DNA from: Olivibacter jilunii
Lineage (GTDB): Bacteria; Bacteroidota; Bacteroidia; Sphingobacteriales; Sphingobacteriaceae
Direction of reading: 5' to 3'
Assembly (NCBI RefSeq): GCF_900607235.1
Contig: NZ_LR027853.1
Coordinates: 131,428 to 195,427 of the forward strand
DNA length: 64,000 nucleotides
The translations under genes and the position numbers were made by a program. Of this stretch, positions 52,087 to 62,161 are shown in pieces. Every line of letters starts with the position of its first letter. Position 1 is the stretch's first letter. Below the pieces are notes generated by a model, which was not told the DNA's origin, did not search any database, and worked only from the letters and a program-made list of their open reading frames with translations.

Positions 52087-54903
52087 TTAATCGACCAGAT
52101 CAAAGCCCCAATCAATACCCTTTAAGGTAGCAGGTATTCCCTTTTCCAACCAAACAGGTGCTGGTTTTCCTTTCAGGAAATGATCAAAAAACTGTTGTTC
52201 TCTGATTTGAATATCCTTTCTGTTTTGTCTTTTAACCAAATTATGTTCTTCTCCGTTATAATTAAGTAGCCAAACCGGTTTATTGAGACGGCGAAGCGCA
52301 GTGAACATTTCTATTCCCTGATACCATGGAACGGCACCGTCGTTATCATTAGCCATAATTACAACGGGGGTTTTAACGGCCTTAAGATGAAAGAGTGGCG
52401 AATTTTCTATGTAGAGATCATAACCCTCCCACAAATCTTTTCCTATGCGACTTTGCGTTTTTTCGTATTGAAATTGCCTGTTAAGGCCAGTAGACCATCG
52501 GATACCCCCATAAGCGGACGTCATATTAACTACAGGAGCGCCTGCCCAAGCTGCAGCGTACATATCGGTGCGTGTAATCAAATGCGCTACCTGATAACCA
52601 CCCCAACTTTGTCCTTGTATTCCCAAATGCTTTTCATCTACCCAGGAGAATTTAGCCAGTTCTTTGACGCCGGAGTTAATATACTCCTCGGCGGATTTTC
52701 CGGGATGCCCAATTTCATAGCTAATATCCGGAGCAAACACTAGATACCCATTGCTCACAAAATAGCTTATATTTAGCCGTGAAGGAGTCGGAGCTGGAGG
52801 GATGTAGGTGTGTAAACCATCTGATAATTTCTCATAGAAATAGGTAATCATTGGGTATTTTTTCGCTTCGCTGAAATCTTCCGGTTTATATAGAATGCCG
52901 GTCGCTTCATGCCCCCCAGGCGTTGTCCACTTTACCAATTCGGCAGTGCCCCAATTGTATTGTTTTTGTTGCAGATTGATTGCACTTAACTTCGTTTCAT
53001 TTTTAAATAGCGAAGCGGTCGCGTATAGATCGGGCGACTCTTCGTAATTTTCCTTCGTATAGATAATCAGTTTTTTATCGGTAGCCGCCAATATATTTTT
53101 ATATGTGTAAGGAGCCATAATGAGCTCTTTTGGATCCCTTTTGTTGCGAGGGTTAGTTTCAAACCAGCCTCCATTTTTATTGATGTGATTGAAGGCACTT
53201 ACCAAGAACGCTTCCTTTGTATTGATGATAATAGATTTATCGTGTTTTCTTGCTCCGGTTTTTGGAACAATATCTTCATATCTAAACGTAGTTTTCGTGC
53301 TTCTTCCTGCACCATTTGTCAATAGTCGTCTATCATCTCCCTGCGGATCGAAGCTCCAGATGTCATACTTATCGTAAATCAATACCTCTTTATCTTCTGC
53401 TGTCCAGCCGGCGATACCATAAGGTCGGGCAAAAGTAGGTGAGTCATTATCTTCGTCTGCAAAGCTTACCGGTAAATCGGTATTCAATATCTTCAAAAAA
53501 CGCGTACCCACATCGTATGCGTTCCATTGCTGGGTGGCCATATCGTACCAAACGACATATTTTCCCAGCGGCGATAAATGGGCTTGTCCGTATATATCGG
53601 ATGCGATTTTTACCTTGCTTCCGTCTACTGTAGAGATTAAATAAAAATCCTGCTTCGTATTGCCCTCCCATTGCGCAGCAATCCTTTTTCCGGCGTTGGT
53701 ACTTCCAAAGGCATAAATATTGTCGGCGTCATCCGTTAAATCTATATCGGGGATGTCTAAAGACGCAAGGGGTATTACAATATTGTTTCTTTTTGGATAG
53801 ATTACACTCAAATAGCTTTTAGCTAAATCTTTCTTTAGATTTACCAATTGCTGCGGTTGCAGGTAATCATCTTTCCAGTTCCAAATGTCCACGTTGGCTA
53901 CTTCAAAATCGACAATTGTGGTATCTTTTACTCGGGGGATTGGCGCAATACCAAAGAAGAGCTTCTCGCCGTTATTGCTAAAGCGTAAATTGCCATCTCC
54001 GCTGACATTCCAGTTGGTGGGCATCCCAGCACTATTGATACTGGCAATTACATTGGCAGTATCCCGCTCAGATGTGTAATAATAAAGACTGTATGGTTTC
54101 TGAAGCGCTTTTTCAGGACTTTTTTCTGCAGCAAAGGCTAGTTGCGTACCGCTTTGGTCAAAGGTTATTTGCCGATAAGTCCCCCGTCCTTTGCTTATTT
54201 GTTTGAGCTTTTTCTCTTTGATCTCGTAAAGAAATAGACCGGCATTATTTACCGGAGCTTCTTTTTTTTCTGATCGAACAAAAACTAAGAAATTAGCAAT
54301 GTTATCAAAAAAATAATCAGTTACTTGTTCAAAAATTTCTTCCTGCCCGGTAACCATGTTGCGCAAATGCAATATTCCTGCTTCGTCAGCCTTTTTGTCT
54401 TTGCTTTTATTGTCTTTCTCTGCGCTATCTGCTTTTAAAGCTTCTTTTTCTTCCAAATACGCTATATATTCAGATGACTCATCCGCTAATTTAAAAGATT
54501 TCACATTACCGGTTTTGTAGATGCTTTTGTCAAGAAGGGAGATAATTGCCAACGAATCTTTAGGCATTTCTTTTTCCTTTTTCTTCTTTATTTTAGCTTG
54601 TCTCGTTTCGGCAAACGATGGTTTGATCGCTGCAACCGCATATTGCGAATTATTAGTGAATACCCCATTTTCGCCCCTTGGCACATTCAAAATTACTTCT
54701 CCTGATGGGGTTGTGATAAAAAGATGAGCATCTCCTTCTTGAGGAGTAACACTATATAAGACATACTGTCCGTCAAGGCTTACTTTTGGTGATTTTATAC
54801 TTTGCCAGCTATCATAGACACTATGGTCTAACGGTCTTTTCTGGGCGAATGAGCAAAGACAGATAAAGTTTAGGATAATTGTTAAATACACTCTATACAC
54901 CAT
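52087..54903 (-). CDS. S9 family prolyl oligopeptidase-like peptidase
   Basis: A 938-residue exported serine peptidase. A signal peptide (about 1-20, ending CSFAQ) supports ATG 54903; an in-frame ATG 60 bases earlier (54963) would place 20 hydrophilic residues before it. A long N-terminal beta-propeller (about 40-640) carries repeated DGQYVLY / DQSGTQLAF / GKYVVWYD blades. The catalytic alpha/beta-hydrolase domain has S766 in GQSWGGY, an Asp in DNDGAVP and a His in GEEHNLVK. It probably digests peptides in the periplasm or at the surface. It is larger than typical DPP IV-type S9 enzymes because of the propeller inserts. Confidence 0.93.
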   Translation of the reverse strand: MVYRVYLTIILNFICLCSFAQKRPLDHSVYDSWQSIKSPKVSLDGQYVLYSVTPQEGDAHLFITTPSGEVILNVPRGENGVFTNNSQYAVAAIKPSFAETRQAKIKKKKEKEMPKDSLAIISLLDKSIYKTGNVKSFKLADESSEYIAYLEEKEALKADSAEKDNKSKDKKADEAGILHLRNMVTGQEEIFEQVTDYFFDNIANFLVFVRSEKKEAPVNNAGLFLYEIKEKKLKQISKGRGTYRQITFDQSGTQLAFAAEKSPEKALQKPYSLYYYTSERDTANVIASINSAGMPTNWNVSGDGNLRFSNNGEKLFFGIAPIPRVKDTTIVDFEVANVDIWNWKDDYLQPQQLVNLKKDLAKSYLSVIYPKRNNIVIPLASLDIPDIDLTDDADNIYAFGSTNAGKRIAAQWEGNTKQDFYLISTVDGSKVKIASDIYGQAHLSPLGKYVVWYDMATQQWNAYDVGTRFLKILNTDLPVSFADEDNDSPTFARPYGIAGWTAEDKEVLIYDKYDIWSFDPQGDDRRLLTNGAGRSTKTTFRYEDIVPKTGARKHDKSIIINTKEAFLVSAFNHINKNGGWFETNPRNKRDPKELIMAPYTYKNILAATDKKLIIYTKENYEESPDLYATASLFKNETKLSAINLQQKQYNWGTAELVKWTTPGGHEATGILYKPEDFSEAKKYPMITYFYEKLSDGLHTYIPPAPTPSRLNISYFVSNGYLVFAPDISYEIGHPGKSAEEYINSGVKELAKFSWVDEKHLGIQGQSWGGYQVAHLITRTDMYAAAWAGAPVVNMTSAYGGIRWSTGLNRQFQYEKTQSRIGKDLWEGYDLYIENSPLFHLKAVKTPVVIMANDNDGAVPWYQGIEMFTALRRLNKPVWLLNYNGEEHNLVKRQNRKDIQIREQQFFDHFLKGKPAPVWLEKGIPATLKGIDWGFDLVD

Positions 54904-55109
54904 GTTGGATTGATTTGTCGGTAAATATCCGAAAAATATAAAATTCCATCGAGAAATCACCATTATTTTACATTGCCGATGATCGTATTAGTTTATTAAC
55001 AAAGGCTTAGCTGATGTCTAATCCCTGTCATTTTCCGTTCGCCTTGGGCAATCGGTTTTTTATTTTATGGGGGATTCGCGATATTTGATGAAATATTTAT
55101 TTTAATGAT

Positions 55110-55436
55110 ATGATAACTGTTACAGATAAGGCAAAAGATAGGATCAATGAGATTCTTCGTGAGGAAAAGTATGATGCATCATATTTTGTGCGGGTTGCTG
55201 TGGAAAGTGGTGGTTGTTCAGGACTTACCTATAAGCTTGATTTTGATAATGAGGAACGCACGGGCGATCAAGCTTTCGAGGATAAGGGCGTTAAAATTGT
55301 ATTGGATATTAAGTCTTTTCTTTATCTGGCCGGTACAAAGTTGGACTATAGCGATGGGTTAACAGGTAAAGGTTTTAATTTTATTAATCCGAATGCCTCG
55401 CGCACCTGTGCTTGTGGTGAGAGCTTTTCAGTCTAA
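55110..55436 (+). CDS. Iron-sulfur cluster assembly accessory protein (IscA/ErpA type)
   Basis: A 108-residue A-type Fe-S carrier. The three conserved cysteines are C36 (SGGCSGLTY) and C100/C102 (RTCACGESF). It passes clusters to target proteins. It is convergent with cysteine desulfurase, 16 bases between stops, an arrangement that fits a shared role in Fe-S assembly. No scaffold (IscU/SufBCD) is in the window. Confidence 0.95.
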   Translation: MITVTDKAKDRINEILREEKYDASYFVRVAVESGGCSGLTYKLDFDNEERTGDQAFEDKGVKIVLDIKSFLYLAGTKLDYSDGLTGKGFNFINPNASRTCACGESFSV

Positions 55437-55452
55437 TTGATAATATATTTTC

Positions 55453-56649
55453 TTATATTAAACCTGCTTCATGCATATTCCAAATCGGCGAAGCAGTTCT
55501 CAATTTGCTTACAGTGCTTCGTACAGAGTCGATCGTATAATCGATCTGTTGTTTTGTTGTGAATCTTCCCAAGCTGAAACGGAGAGCACTTTCCGCTTCT
55601 TCTTTCTTCAGTCCCATGGACAGGAGTACATGAGAAGGTTCTCTACTTCCGCTGGCACAAGCGGCGCCTGCCGACAATGCGAGCTGCGGTAGTTGCGCCA
55701 TGATTTCGGTGCCTTTTATATAGCGAAAGCAGATATTAGAGACATGGGGCAACCGGTTCAAGCTATCACCATTTATTGATGTTTCCGGTAGTGTAAGCAA
55801 GGAAGTTTCCAAGTAATCCCGAAGTTGTTTTAATTTTTCAGATTCCTCTCTTTGGGTGCGGTCTGCCATTTCGGCTGCGGCACCCAATCCAACGATGCCT
55901 GGAACATTTAAGGTGCCCGCACGGAGATTGTTCTCCTGCTTTCCGCCCTGGAGAAGAGCCCCTACTTGGATCGGGTTATTTCGCCGCTTAATATACAAAG
56001 CCCCGACCCCTTTAGGGCCGTAGATTTTGTGTGCACTTAGTGCCAACATATCTATACCTTGATCCACAACGTTAACCGGCACTTTGCCCACTGCTTGCGT
56101 GGCGTCGCAAAAAAATAGAATGTTATGTTTTCTTGCAATGGTACCAATCTGTTCTATCGGGTGAATTACGCCTGTTTCATTGTTTGCAAACATTAGGCAT
56201 ATTAAGATCGTATCTCGTCTTATGGCTTGATGCAGCTCATCTATTGAAATGTTACCAAGATGATCGGTTTTCAACTTCGTAATTTCGGCACCTTGATTGC
56301 TTAAAAAAGTACAGGTATCTAAAACGGCAGGATGTTCCGTGGAACATGTAATAATATGCTTACCAATGTGTTGATAATAATATAAGATTCCCTTAAGCGC
56401 CTGATTAATTGCTTCCGTAGCGCCCGATGTGAAAACGATTTCTTTAGGAGATGCGTGGATCAGCTTTGCAACCTGTTCTCGGGCAATTTCAACCGCTTCG
56501 GCAGATCTTCTTCCTAGGCGATGATATATGCTGGAGGCATTCCCGTAGGTTTCACTGAAATAAGGCAGCATTAACTGTAGGACAGAGGGGTCAACCGGTG
56601 TGGTTGCGCAATAGTCAAGGTAGATGAAATCCGAGCTTATATTAAACAT
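55453..56649 (-). CDS. Cysteine desulfurase (NifS/IscS type)
   Basis: A 398-residue class V PLP enzyme that releases sulfur from cysteine for Fe-S clusters or tRNA thiolation. The PLP lysine is in LSAHKIYGPKGVGALY (near 207). The mobile active cysteine is in LSAGAACASGSREPSHVL (near 340), in the short-loop arrangement of group I enzymes. The start is ATG 56649. It lies convergent to the IscA-like carrier. Confidence 0.94.
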   Translation of the reverse strand: MFNISSDFIYLDYCATTPVDPSVLQLMLPYFSETYGNASSIYHRLGRRSAEAVEIAREQVAKLIHASPKEIVFTSGATEAINQALKGILYYYQHIGKHIITCSTEHPAVLDTCTFLSNQGAEITKLKTDHLGNISIDELHQAIRRDTILICLMFANNETGVIHPIEQIGTIARKHNILFFCDATQAVGKVPVNVVDQGIDMLALSAHKIYGPKGVGALYIKRRNNPIQVGALLQGGKQENNLRAGTLNVPGIVGLGAAAEMADRTQREESEKLKQLRDYLETSLLTLPETSINGDSLNRLPHVSNICFRYIKGTEIMAQLPQLALSAGAACASGSREPSHVLLSMGLKKEEAESALRFSLGRFTTKQQIDYTIDSVRSTVSKLRTASPIWNMHEAGLI

Positions 56650-56822
56650 AAGTAAGGTACTGTAATCGAATATTCTTAAAACTTTTTTTATAAGGACTTG
56701 TATTGATAGAAGCTCTTTGATTTGTAGAGCAGATTTTCAATACGAGCGCTTGCTAGTCTCAATAATGCTATTCAACGCTACATTGAAATCAATGCTAAAC
56801 AAAGTTAACAAATTTTGATGGG

Positions 56823-56853
56823 TTTGATTGTACATGAATTTTACTTAGGTTTG
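56823..56853 (+). promoter_or_regulatory. Strong promoter of glycosidase-ClC unit
   Basis: TTTG at 56823-56826, 19 bases, TAGGTTTG at 56846-56853. Both the -7 box and the spacing match the Bacteroidota consensus. The leader would be about 80 bases. Confidence 0.7.
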
Positions 56854-56938
56854 CAGCAAATTTTTGAGATCTGCTTACCTACGCTGGCATTCTTCGTTAG
56901 AGCCATCATCTCTTGGGTAATCAAGCTATTATAATAAA

Positions 56939-59641
56939 ATGAATAGAAGATCTAAGTATCTTACCTTTATTGTTGCCACCGTATCTGCCTTACTATCATG
57001 TGGTAAAAATTTCAATAAAAACGAAATTTTCCAATCGGAGGCTTTTGCACTGTATGGAGATCGAGTTGTCCAGGGTTCGTTTGAAGCGAAGGCGATATCT
57101 CCGACAGAACTGGTAAGTAACTACAAAAGCCTGTACTACGATACGCTTAGTCCGCGCATAAATTTTAAGTTTAGTATAAACGGAAAAGATAATGAGCTTC
57201 CTTCGGGGATTTATCATTCCGTTGTTGTTCTACCTGAAGAAACAGGAGAGAAGATTGTTTCAGTTAAATTTGGTAAACCCTATAAGGATGAAACGAGTAT
57301 ACCTCCACGAACCTACCTTGCTCCGGGGACAAAAGTGAAAATCAAGCTCGACCTAACGGAAATTTTTGCAGCATTTGAAAAAGAGGGATTTTATACAAAT
57401 TTTAACGGGCTAAAAATTTATGAAGAAGATTTCAACCGCGTTTATGTTGCTGGCAATATCAAACCTCTTCTATGGGATTTTGATAATTTGGTCAATCATC
57501 CTGAATTGGAAATGAAAGACCATGACGGAGATCATATCTATGAAATCACTTTGACCTTTAACCACTCTAATAGAAAAAGTAATCAGAATACTTGGAAATT
57601 AACTCGAGATATCAGCTCATTTCCGATTTACTCATCGCCTTACCCACTGTTAGATGCGCTCCATAATATGGCGATAGAAGAGCTTCTGGAGAAAGTGCAA
57701 GGAGATAGCACTTTGCAACTGAAAAAGAAGGGGAGCACAAATAATTGGAATCATGTTAATTATAGCATCATTCTTTCATTGGCAGCAATTGCACCGGAAC
57801 TGGCAAAGAAGAATTTAATGCAACAGATTCATGATGGGCAGTTAGCACAAAGTGAGGGAACGGGCGGTGCATACCCTATTTCAACAGACCGAGCTTTGTG
57901 GGTAATTGCGGCTTGGGAAGTTTACAAAGTCACCGGTGATATAAGCTGGTTGAAAAATTGCTATCGAATTGCAAAAAATATCGTTGAAGAAGACCGTTTG
58001 TTGGTTTTCGACGCCAATAGCGGACTTATGCACGGCGAGTCTAGTTTTTTAAACCAGCGCGAGCAGAGTTATCCGAAATGGATGCAACCGACCGATATTT
58101 ATGAGTCTATGGCCATAAGCACGAATGCAATACACTACGGCGCTTTAAGTAGTCTTTCTGCTATGGCTAGACAGATGTCGAAAAACAAAGAGGGTAGTAA
58201 ATATAAAATTTGGGCGGACAGCTTAAAAACCAATATAAATAGGCACCTTTGGATAGATGATAAATCGCGTTATGCACAATACCTGTATGGCAGCGTAAAC
58301 AAACTCCCTTCGGAACGATCGGATGCATTAGGGAATGCCTTGGCTATTTTATTCAATGTTGCTGATGTTGAACGACAGAAAGTCCTGGTGGAAAATATGC
58401 CTATTCTGCCATTTGGGGCAGCTTGCATTTATCCGCAGACAACTTTTATCCCAACTTATCAGAATAATGCTATTTGGCCATTTGTACAAAGTTATGTCGC
58501 TATGGCTGCTGCGAAGGTATACAATGAACAATCCGCCTTAGCCAGTTTAGCGGCTATATATAGAGCGGCAGCGATGTATCTTACGAATAAGGCAAACTTC
58601 AGAGCTGATAACGGGAATTATGAACCGACTTTAGCCAACGAGGACGGAGCCTTAAGTAGTCTAGCGGGAAATCTGGGATTGATCTATCAAGTCTTCTTCG
58701 GATTTCAATTTGAACCCGACGGACTTCGATTACGTCCGTATATACCTAAAAAGCTACGGGGAGAAAGAAAGCTAACAGGATTTAAATATCGGAATGCAAG
58801 CTTAGATATTACATTAAGTGGTTACGGTAATGTCATTACGTCTATCAAACTTGATGACGATGAATTAAAAGAAGCCTTTCTTCCAGGAAATATCAAAGGA
58901 AAACATAAGCTAACAATTGTATTGGGAGACAATCAAATACCGCAGGGAAAAATTCATACAACACCCAATTACTTTGCAATAGATATGCCTGCCCTTCGTT
59001 ATGATAACGGTAAGCTAAAATGGCGTATCGTTGAAGATGCTGTCAATTATAAAGTGCTCAAAAACGGAAGAGTACAAACATTAATTGATCAAAACGAGAT
59101 TAACATCAACCAAAACGAGTTTGCAGAATATCAAATAATCGCAGTCGATTCCGCAGGTGTTGAATCATTTGCAAGCGCTCCCTATACCGTATATTCACCT
59201 GAAGCAGCACAAATAATTGAAATAGAAAGTTTTGGAAAAATATCAAAAGAAAAAAAGGTAAAGGGATATTCGGGTAAAGGCTTCATCGATTTGGCGCTCC
59301 CTGCAAACGATTCGTTAACCTTTATCGTTAATGTTGCGGATACCGGCCTTTACGCTATTGACTTTCGTTATGCGAATGGAAATGGAGACATAGGAACAGG
59401 TGAAGCGTGTGCGCTAGCAAGTCTGGAGAGTGTAAAACAGTCGTTAGGAGGGGTGGTTTTCCCCCAAAGGGGAGGTGGAGAGCGGTCTGATTGGGGTTTT
59501 AGCAATAAAGTGATTGCCAGGTTAAATAAAGGAGAACAGCCGCTAAAACTTATTGTGCCAAGCAATGACGCTGCTAATGTTAAAAGAATACATAAAAGAA
59601 GTGCATTCATTGACTATATTAGAGTAATAAAAACAAAGTAG
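56939..59641 (+). CDS. Glycosidase-like lipoprotein with (alpha/alpha)6 barrel and CBM
   Basis: A 900-residue exported protein with a lipoprotein signal (lipid cysteine near 21, ALLSC). An N-terminal beta domain (about 45-230) precedes a helical region (about 235-640) resembling MGH1-like / trehalase-type (alpha/alpha)6 glycosidases: STDRALWVIAAWEVYKVTGD, WMQPTDIYESMAISTNAIHYG, YQNNAIWPFVQSY and NYEPTLANEDGALSS. The last 130 residues form a CBM6/35-like beta-sandwich (RYANGNGDIGTG..., FPQRGGGERSDWGFSN). No characterised substrate can be assigned. ClC follows after 4 bases. Confidence 0.82.
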   Translation: MNRRSKYLTFIVATVSALLSCGKNFNKNEIFQSEAFALYGDRVVQGSFEAKAISPTELVSNYKSLYYDTLSPRINFKFSINGKDNELPSGIYHSVVVLPEETGEKIVSVKFGKPYKDETSIPPRTYLAPGTKVKIKLDLTEIFAAFEKEGFYTNFNGLKIYEEDFNRVYVAGNIKPLLWDFDNLVNHPELEMKDHDGDHIYEITLTFNHSNRKSNQNTWKLTRDISSFPIYSSPYPLLDALHNMAIEELLEKVQGDSTLQLKKKGSTNNWNHVNYSIILSLAAIAPELAKKNLMQQIHDGQLAQSEGTGGAYPISTDRALWVIAAWEVYKVTGDISWLKNCYRIAKNIVEEDRLLVFDANSGLMHGESSFLNQREQSYPKWMQPTDIYESMAISTNAIHYGALSSLSAMARQMSKNKEGSKYKIWADSLKTNINRHLWIDDKSRYAQYLYGSVNKLPSERSDALGNALAILFNVADVERQKVLVENMPILPFGAACIYPQTTFIPTYQNNAIWPFVQSYVAMAAAKVYNEQSALASLAAIYRAAAMYLTNKANFRADNGNYEPTLANEDGALSSLAGNLGLIYQVFFGFQFEPDGLRLRPYIPKKLRGERKLTGFKYRNASLDITLSGYGNVITSIKLDDDELKEAFLPGNIKGKHKLTIVLGDNQIPQGKIHTTPNYFAIDMPALRYDNGKLKWRIVEDAVNYKVLKNGRVQTLIDQNEININQNEFAEYQIIAVDSAGVESFASAPYTVYSPEAAQIIEIESFGKISKEKKVKGYSGKGFIDLALPANDSLTFIVNVADTGLYAIDFRYANGNGDIGTGEACALASLESVKQSLGGVVFPQRGGGERSDWGFSNKVIARLNKGEQPLKLIVPSNDAANVKRIHKRSAFIDYIRVIKTK

Positions 59642-59645
59642 TATT

Positions 59646-61430
59646 TTGGAAGCAAGGAAGGGTATTATTTACAAAATCAACCAATGGCGTATTCAAAAAA
59701 TTTCCAATCGGAATTTTTTGGTGATTTTAGCGGTCGTTGTCGGCCTAATTGGTGGTTTAGCCGCCTCTGGTTTGAAAGCGCTCACTCACGGAATTGCTGC
59801 ATTTCTACAGAATGATGTACAGTCGGAATATAAATACTATCTATACCTGTTTTTCCCCCTCATTGGGATATTACTAACCGTTATTTACGTTCGTCGCTTT
59901 ATTCGTAGAGGAAAATTTGAGCATGGCATTACACCGATCCTGTATGCCATTTCCAGAAAATCGAGTCGGATTGAAAACCATAATGTGTACTCTCAAATCA
60001 TCACATCTGCTCTTACCGTGGGATTTGGCGGATCGGCAGGATTGGAGGCTCCTATTGCTTATAGTGGTTCGGCCATTGGATCCAATGTTGCACGGTTTTT
60101 TGGACTTAATTATCGTGAAGTAACGATGTTGTTGGCCTGCGGTGCTGCAGCAGGTATAGCCGGGGCTTTTAACAGTCCTGTTGCAGGTATGGTGTTCGCA
60201 ATAGAAATTCTATTGCCTGAGTTTTCAATTCCCGCCTTTATCCCCTTACTTATGGCTGCCGCAACAGCATCGGTAGTATCGAGAGTGTTATATAGTGAGC
60301 CATTATTTTACTTGGTATCCGATGAGTGGGTTCTGCCTGCCTTATTTTTTTATGTAGTTTTAGGCGGGCTGGTTGGATTGTTTTCCATTTATTTTACCAA
60401 AGTTGATGGTTGGGTTAAAACTTGGTTCTCCGCTGTAAAGAATCCCTATCATAAAGTTTGGTTGGGAGGACTTAGTTTAGGGGTGTTAATATTTGTCTTC
60501 CCCGCTTTATATGGAGAAGGATACATCGCCATTCAGCAGCTTTTACTTGGTAAAGCCAATTCATTGCTGGCCAACAGTATCTTTTCTGATTATAAGCATG
60601 TGGGCTGGATGGTAATTGTTTATAGTCTTATAACTGTTTTTGCTAAATCTTTCGGTACACTTATTACGCTAAATAGTGGAGGAAATGGCGGAACTTTTGG
60701 ACCTAGTTTGGTTATGGGAGGACTTCTGGGTTTTGTTTTTGCCCACGGTATCAATCTTACGGGGTTAACTTATCTTACAGAGGCCAATTTTATTGTTGCC
60801 GGTATGGCCGCCGCCTTAAGTGGCATTATGCATGCACCGTTGACGGCTATCTTCTTGATCGCTGAAATAACGGGAGGCTATACATTAATGGTACCTCTTA
60901 TGATTGTATCGGCTATTTCTTATTTTATTAATCGTGCCACAGTTAAGTATTCGATCTATACAAAAAATTTAGCCATACACGGTGATTGGCTTTCTCATGA
61001 AGATAAAGATAAAACGGTTTTGAGAATGATGAAACTACGCTATGTCTTGGAAACGAACTTCACTGTATTACATCCCGATGAAAAACCGGTAGATCGGCGG
61101 TCAGATATCATTCATACCAAAAGAAATATTTTTCCTGTAGTAGATGAAAATCGGAAATTACTGGGCGTCATATACAGCGAACGCTTATTTAGCATCCTGA
61201 TGGGAGAGGAGGTAACGGATAAAACGATGAAAGAGCTGGCTCAAGCTCCTCTAGATGTGGTAAGAATGAACGCCAATATGTATGATGTTATGAGGAAAAT
61301 GGACCGGGAGGATATTTGGATCCTACCTGTCTTGGATGATAATGATCGTTATATGGGATTTGTTTCTAAATCTGCTATTTTTAATAAGTACAGAGCTTTG
61401 CTGGTGAGGCAAGGAGCCTATTTAGATTAG
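59646..61430 (+). CDS. ClC-family chloride channel/transporter with CBS domains
   Basis: A 594-residue ClC protein with about ten to twelve helices (1-460) and two CBS domains (about 470-525 and 535-590). The gating-glutamate motif is GSAGLEAP (near 131), and the chloride-binding SGGNGGTFGPSLVMGG motif is near 344-359. The reading frame starts at TTG 59646; no ATG occurs before the first membrane helix. Initiation at TTG coupled to the stop of the preceding gene (4 bases away) is therefore the simplest explanation. It may balance charge or chloride; why it is paired with a glycosidase-like lipoprotein is unclear. Confidence 0.92.
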   Translation: MEARKGIIYKINQWRIQKISNRNFLVILAVVVGLIGGLAASGLKALTHGIAAFLQNDVQSEYKYYLYLFFPLIGILLTVIYVRRFIRRGKFEHGITPILYAISRKSSRIENHNVYSQIITSALTVGFGGSAGLEAPIAYSGSAIGSNVARFFGLNYREVTMLLACGAAAGIAGAFNSPVAGMVFAIEILLPEFSIPAFIPLLMAAATASVVSRVLYSEPLFYLVSDEWVLPALFFYVVLGGLVGLFSIYFTKVDGWVKTWFSAVKNPYHKVWLGGLSLGVLIFVFPALYGEGYIAIQQLLLGKANSLLANSIFSDYKHVGWMVIVYSLITVFAKSFGTLITLNSGGNGGTFGPSLVMGGLLGFVFAHGINLTGLTYLTEANFIVAGMAAALSGIMHAPLTAIFLIAEITGGYTLMVPLMIVSAISYFINRATVKYSIYTKNLAIHGDWLSHEDKDKTVLRMMKLRYVLETNFTVLHPDEKPVDRRSDIIHTKRNIFPVVDENRKLLGVIYSERLFSILMGEEVTDKTMKELAQAPLDVVRMNANMYDVMRKMDREDIWILPVLDDNDRYMGFVSKSAIFNKYRALLVRQGAYLD

Positions 61431-61493
61431 CCCTTTAAGTCTTTCTACGATCCCGTTTAACAAATATTAACCTTAATTGTCATCCCAATAACT

Positions 61494-61501
61494 TACTTTT
61501 G
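61494..61501 (+). promoter_or_regulatory. -7 box before lipoprotein gene
   Basis: TACTTTTG matches TAnnTTTG exactly. It includes the in-frame TTG (61499) that would wrongly extend the lipoprotein by ten residues. The ATG at 61529 is 27 bases downstream. Confidence 0.55.
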
Positions 61502-61528
61502 CTGTTAGGTGACACAAGAAATTTTATA

Positions 61529-62119
61529 ATGAACAAGTTATTTTTAGCGATACTGCTTCCAATATTCGTTTCATGTGGTATTAATCAACAGGCCAAGCAA
61601 ATTAAGGCTTTGGAAAAATGTAAATATGAAGTGAAAAGCGTAGATAGTGTCTTTCTGGCAGGTGCAGATATAGTTAAAATGCTTCAGTCGGGAAATATTG
61701 ATACCCGCAGTATGGGCGGCGTGGCGATGGGTATGTTACGGAAAGAAATACCTTTGAAGGGAATATTGCATTTGAAAATCACTAATCCTACCACTAATTT
61801 AGCCGGGATTAATCAGTTTCAATATCAACTCCTTATGAAGGACAAAGAATTAGCTACCGGACTGGTTAATCAACAAATAAAAGTGAAACCCGGTGAATCA
61901 GTGGAGGTTCCGGTTTTAATTGATGCCAATGTTTATGGCTTGCTTTCCAACGGATCGGTATTGCAGGAAATATCAGATTTCATTTCAGGGAAAAATGCCA
62001 AGCAAGAAAGCGTGTTAACCATAAAATTAAAACCAACTATTGCTATTGGGAATAAAACAATAAATTATCCCGGTTGGATAACGTTCGATAGAAAAGTTAC
62101 CCGCAGCTTGTTGTTGTAG
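61529..62119 (+). CDS. LEA14-like lipoprotein, hypothetical
   Basis: A 196-residue protein with a lipoprotein signal (MNKLFLAILLPIFVSCG, lipid cysteine near 16). The mature part looks like one or two LEA/WHy beta-sandwich modules (LKGILHLKITNPTTNLAGINQFQYQLLMKDKELATGL, then KVKPGESVEVPVLI). It is a predicted periplasmic or outer-membrane lipoprotein of unknown role. The ATG at 61529 gives a clean signal peptide; the earlier TTG lies in a promoter box. The AraC regulator follows 42 bases later. Confidence 0.8.
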   Translation: MNKLFLAILLPIFVSCGINQQAKQIKALEKCKYEVKSVDSVFLAGADIVKMLQSGNIDTRSMGGVAMGMLRKEIPLKGILHLKITNPTTNLAGINQFQYQLLMKDKELATGLVNQQIKVKPGESVEVPVLIDANVYGLLSNGSVLQEISDFISGKNAKQESVLTIKLKPTIAIGNKTINYPGWITFDRKVTRSLLL

Positions 62120-62161
62120 TTTTTTTCGGAAAAGACGAGATGCCTAACTTACGCTGTATAT

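Noticed and set aside
59646-59660. A frameshift or sequencing error hiding an ATG start for ClC
   Set aside because: The frame before the TTG is closed by the glycosidase stop, and the protein N-terminus (basic, then first helix) looks complete from the TTG, so coupled initiation is simpler.
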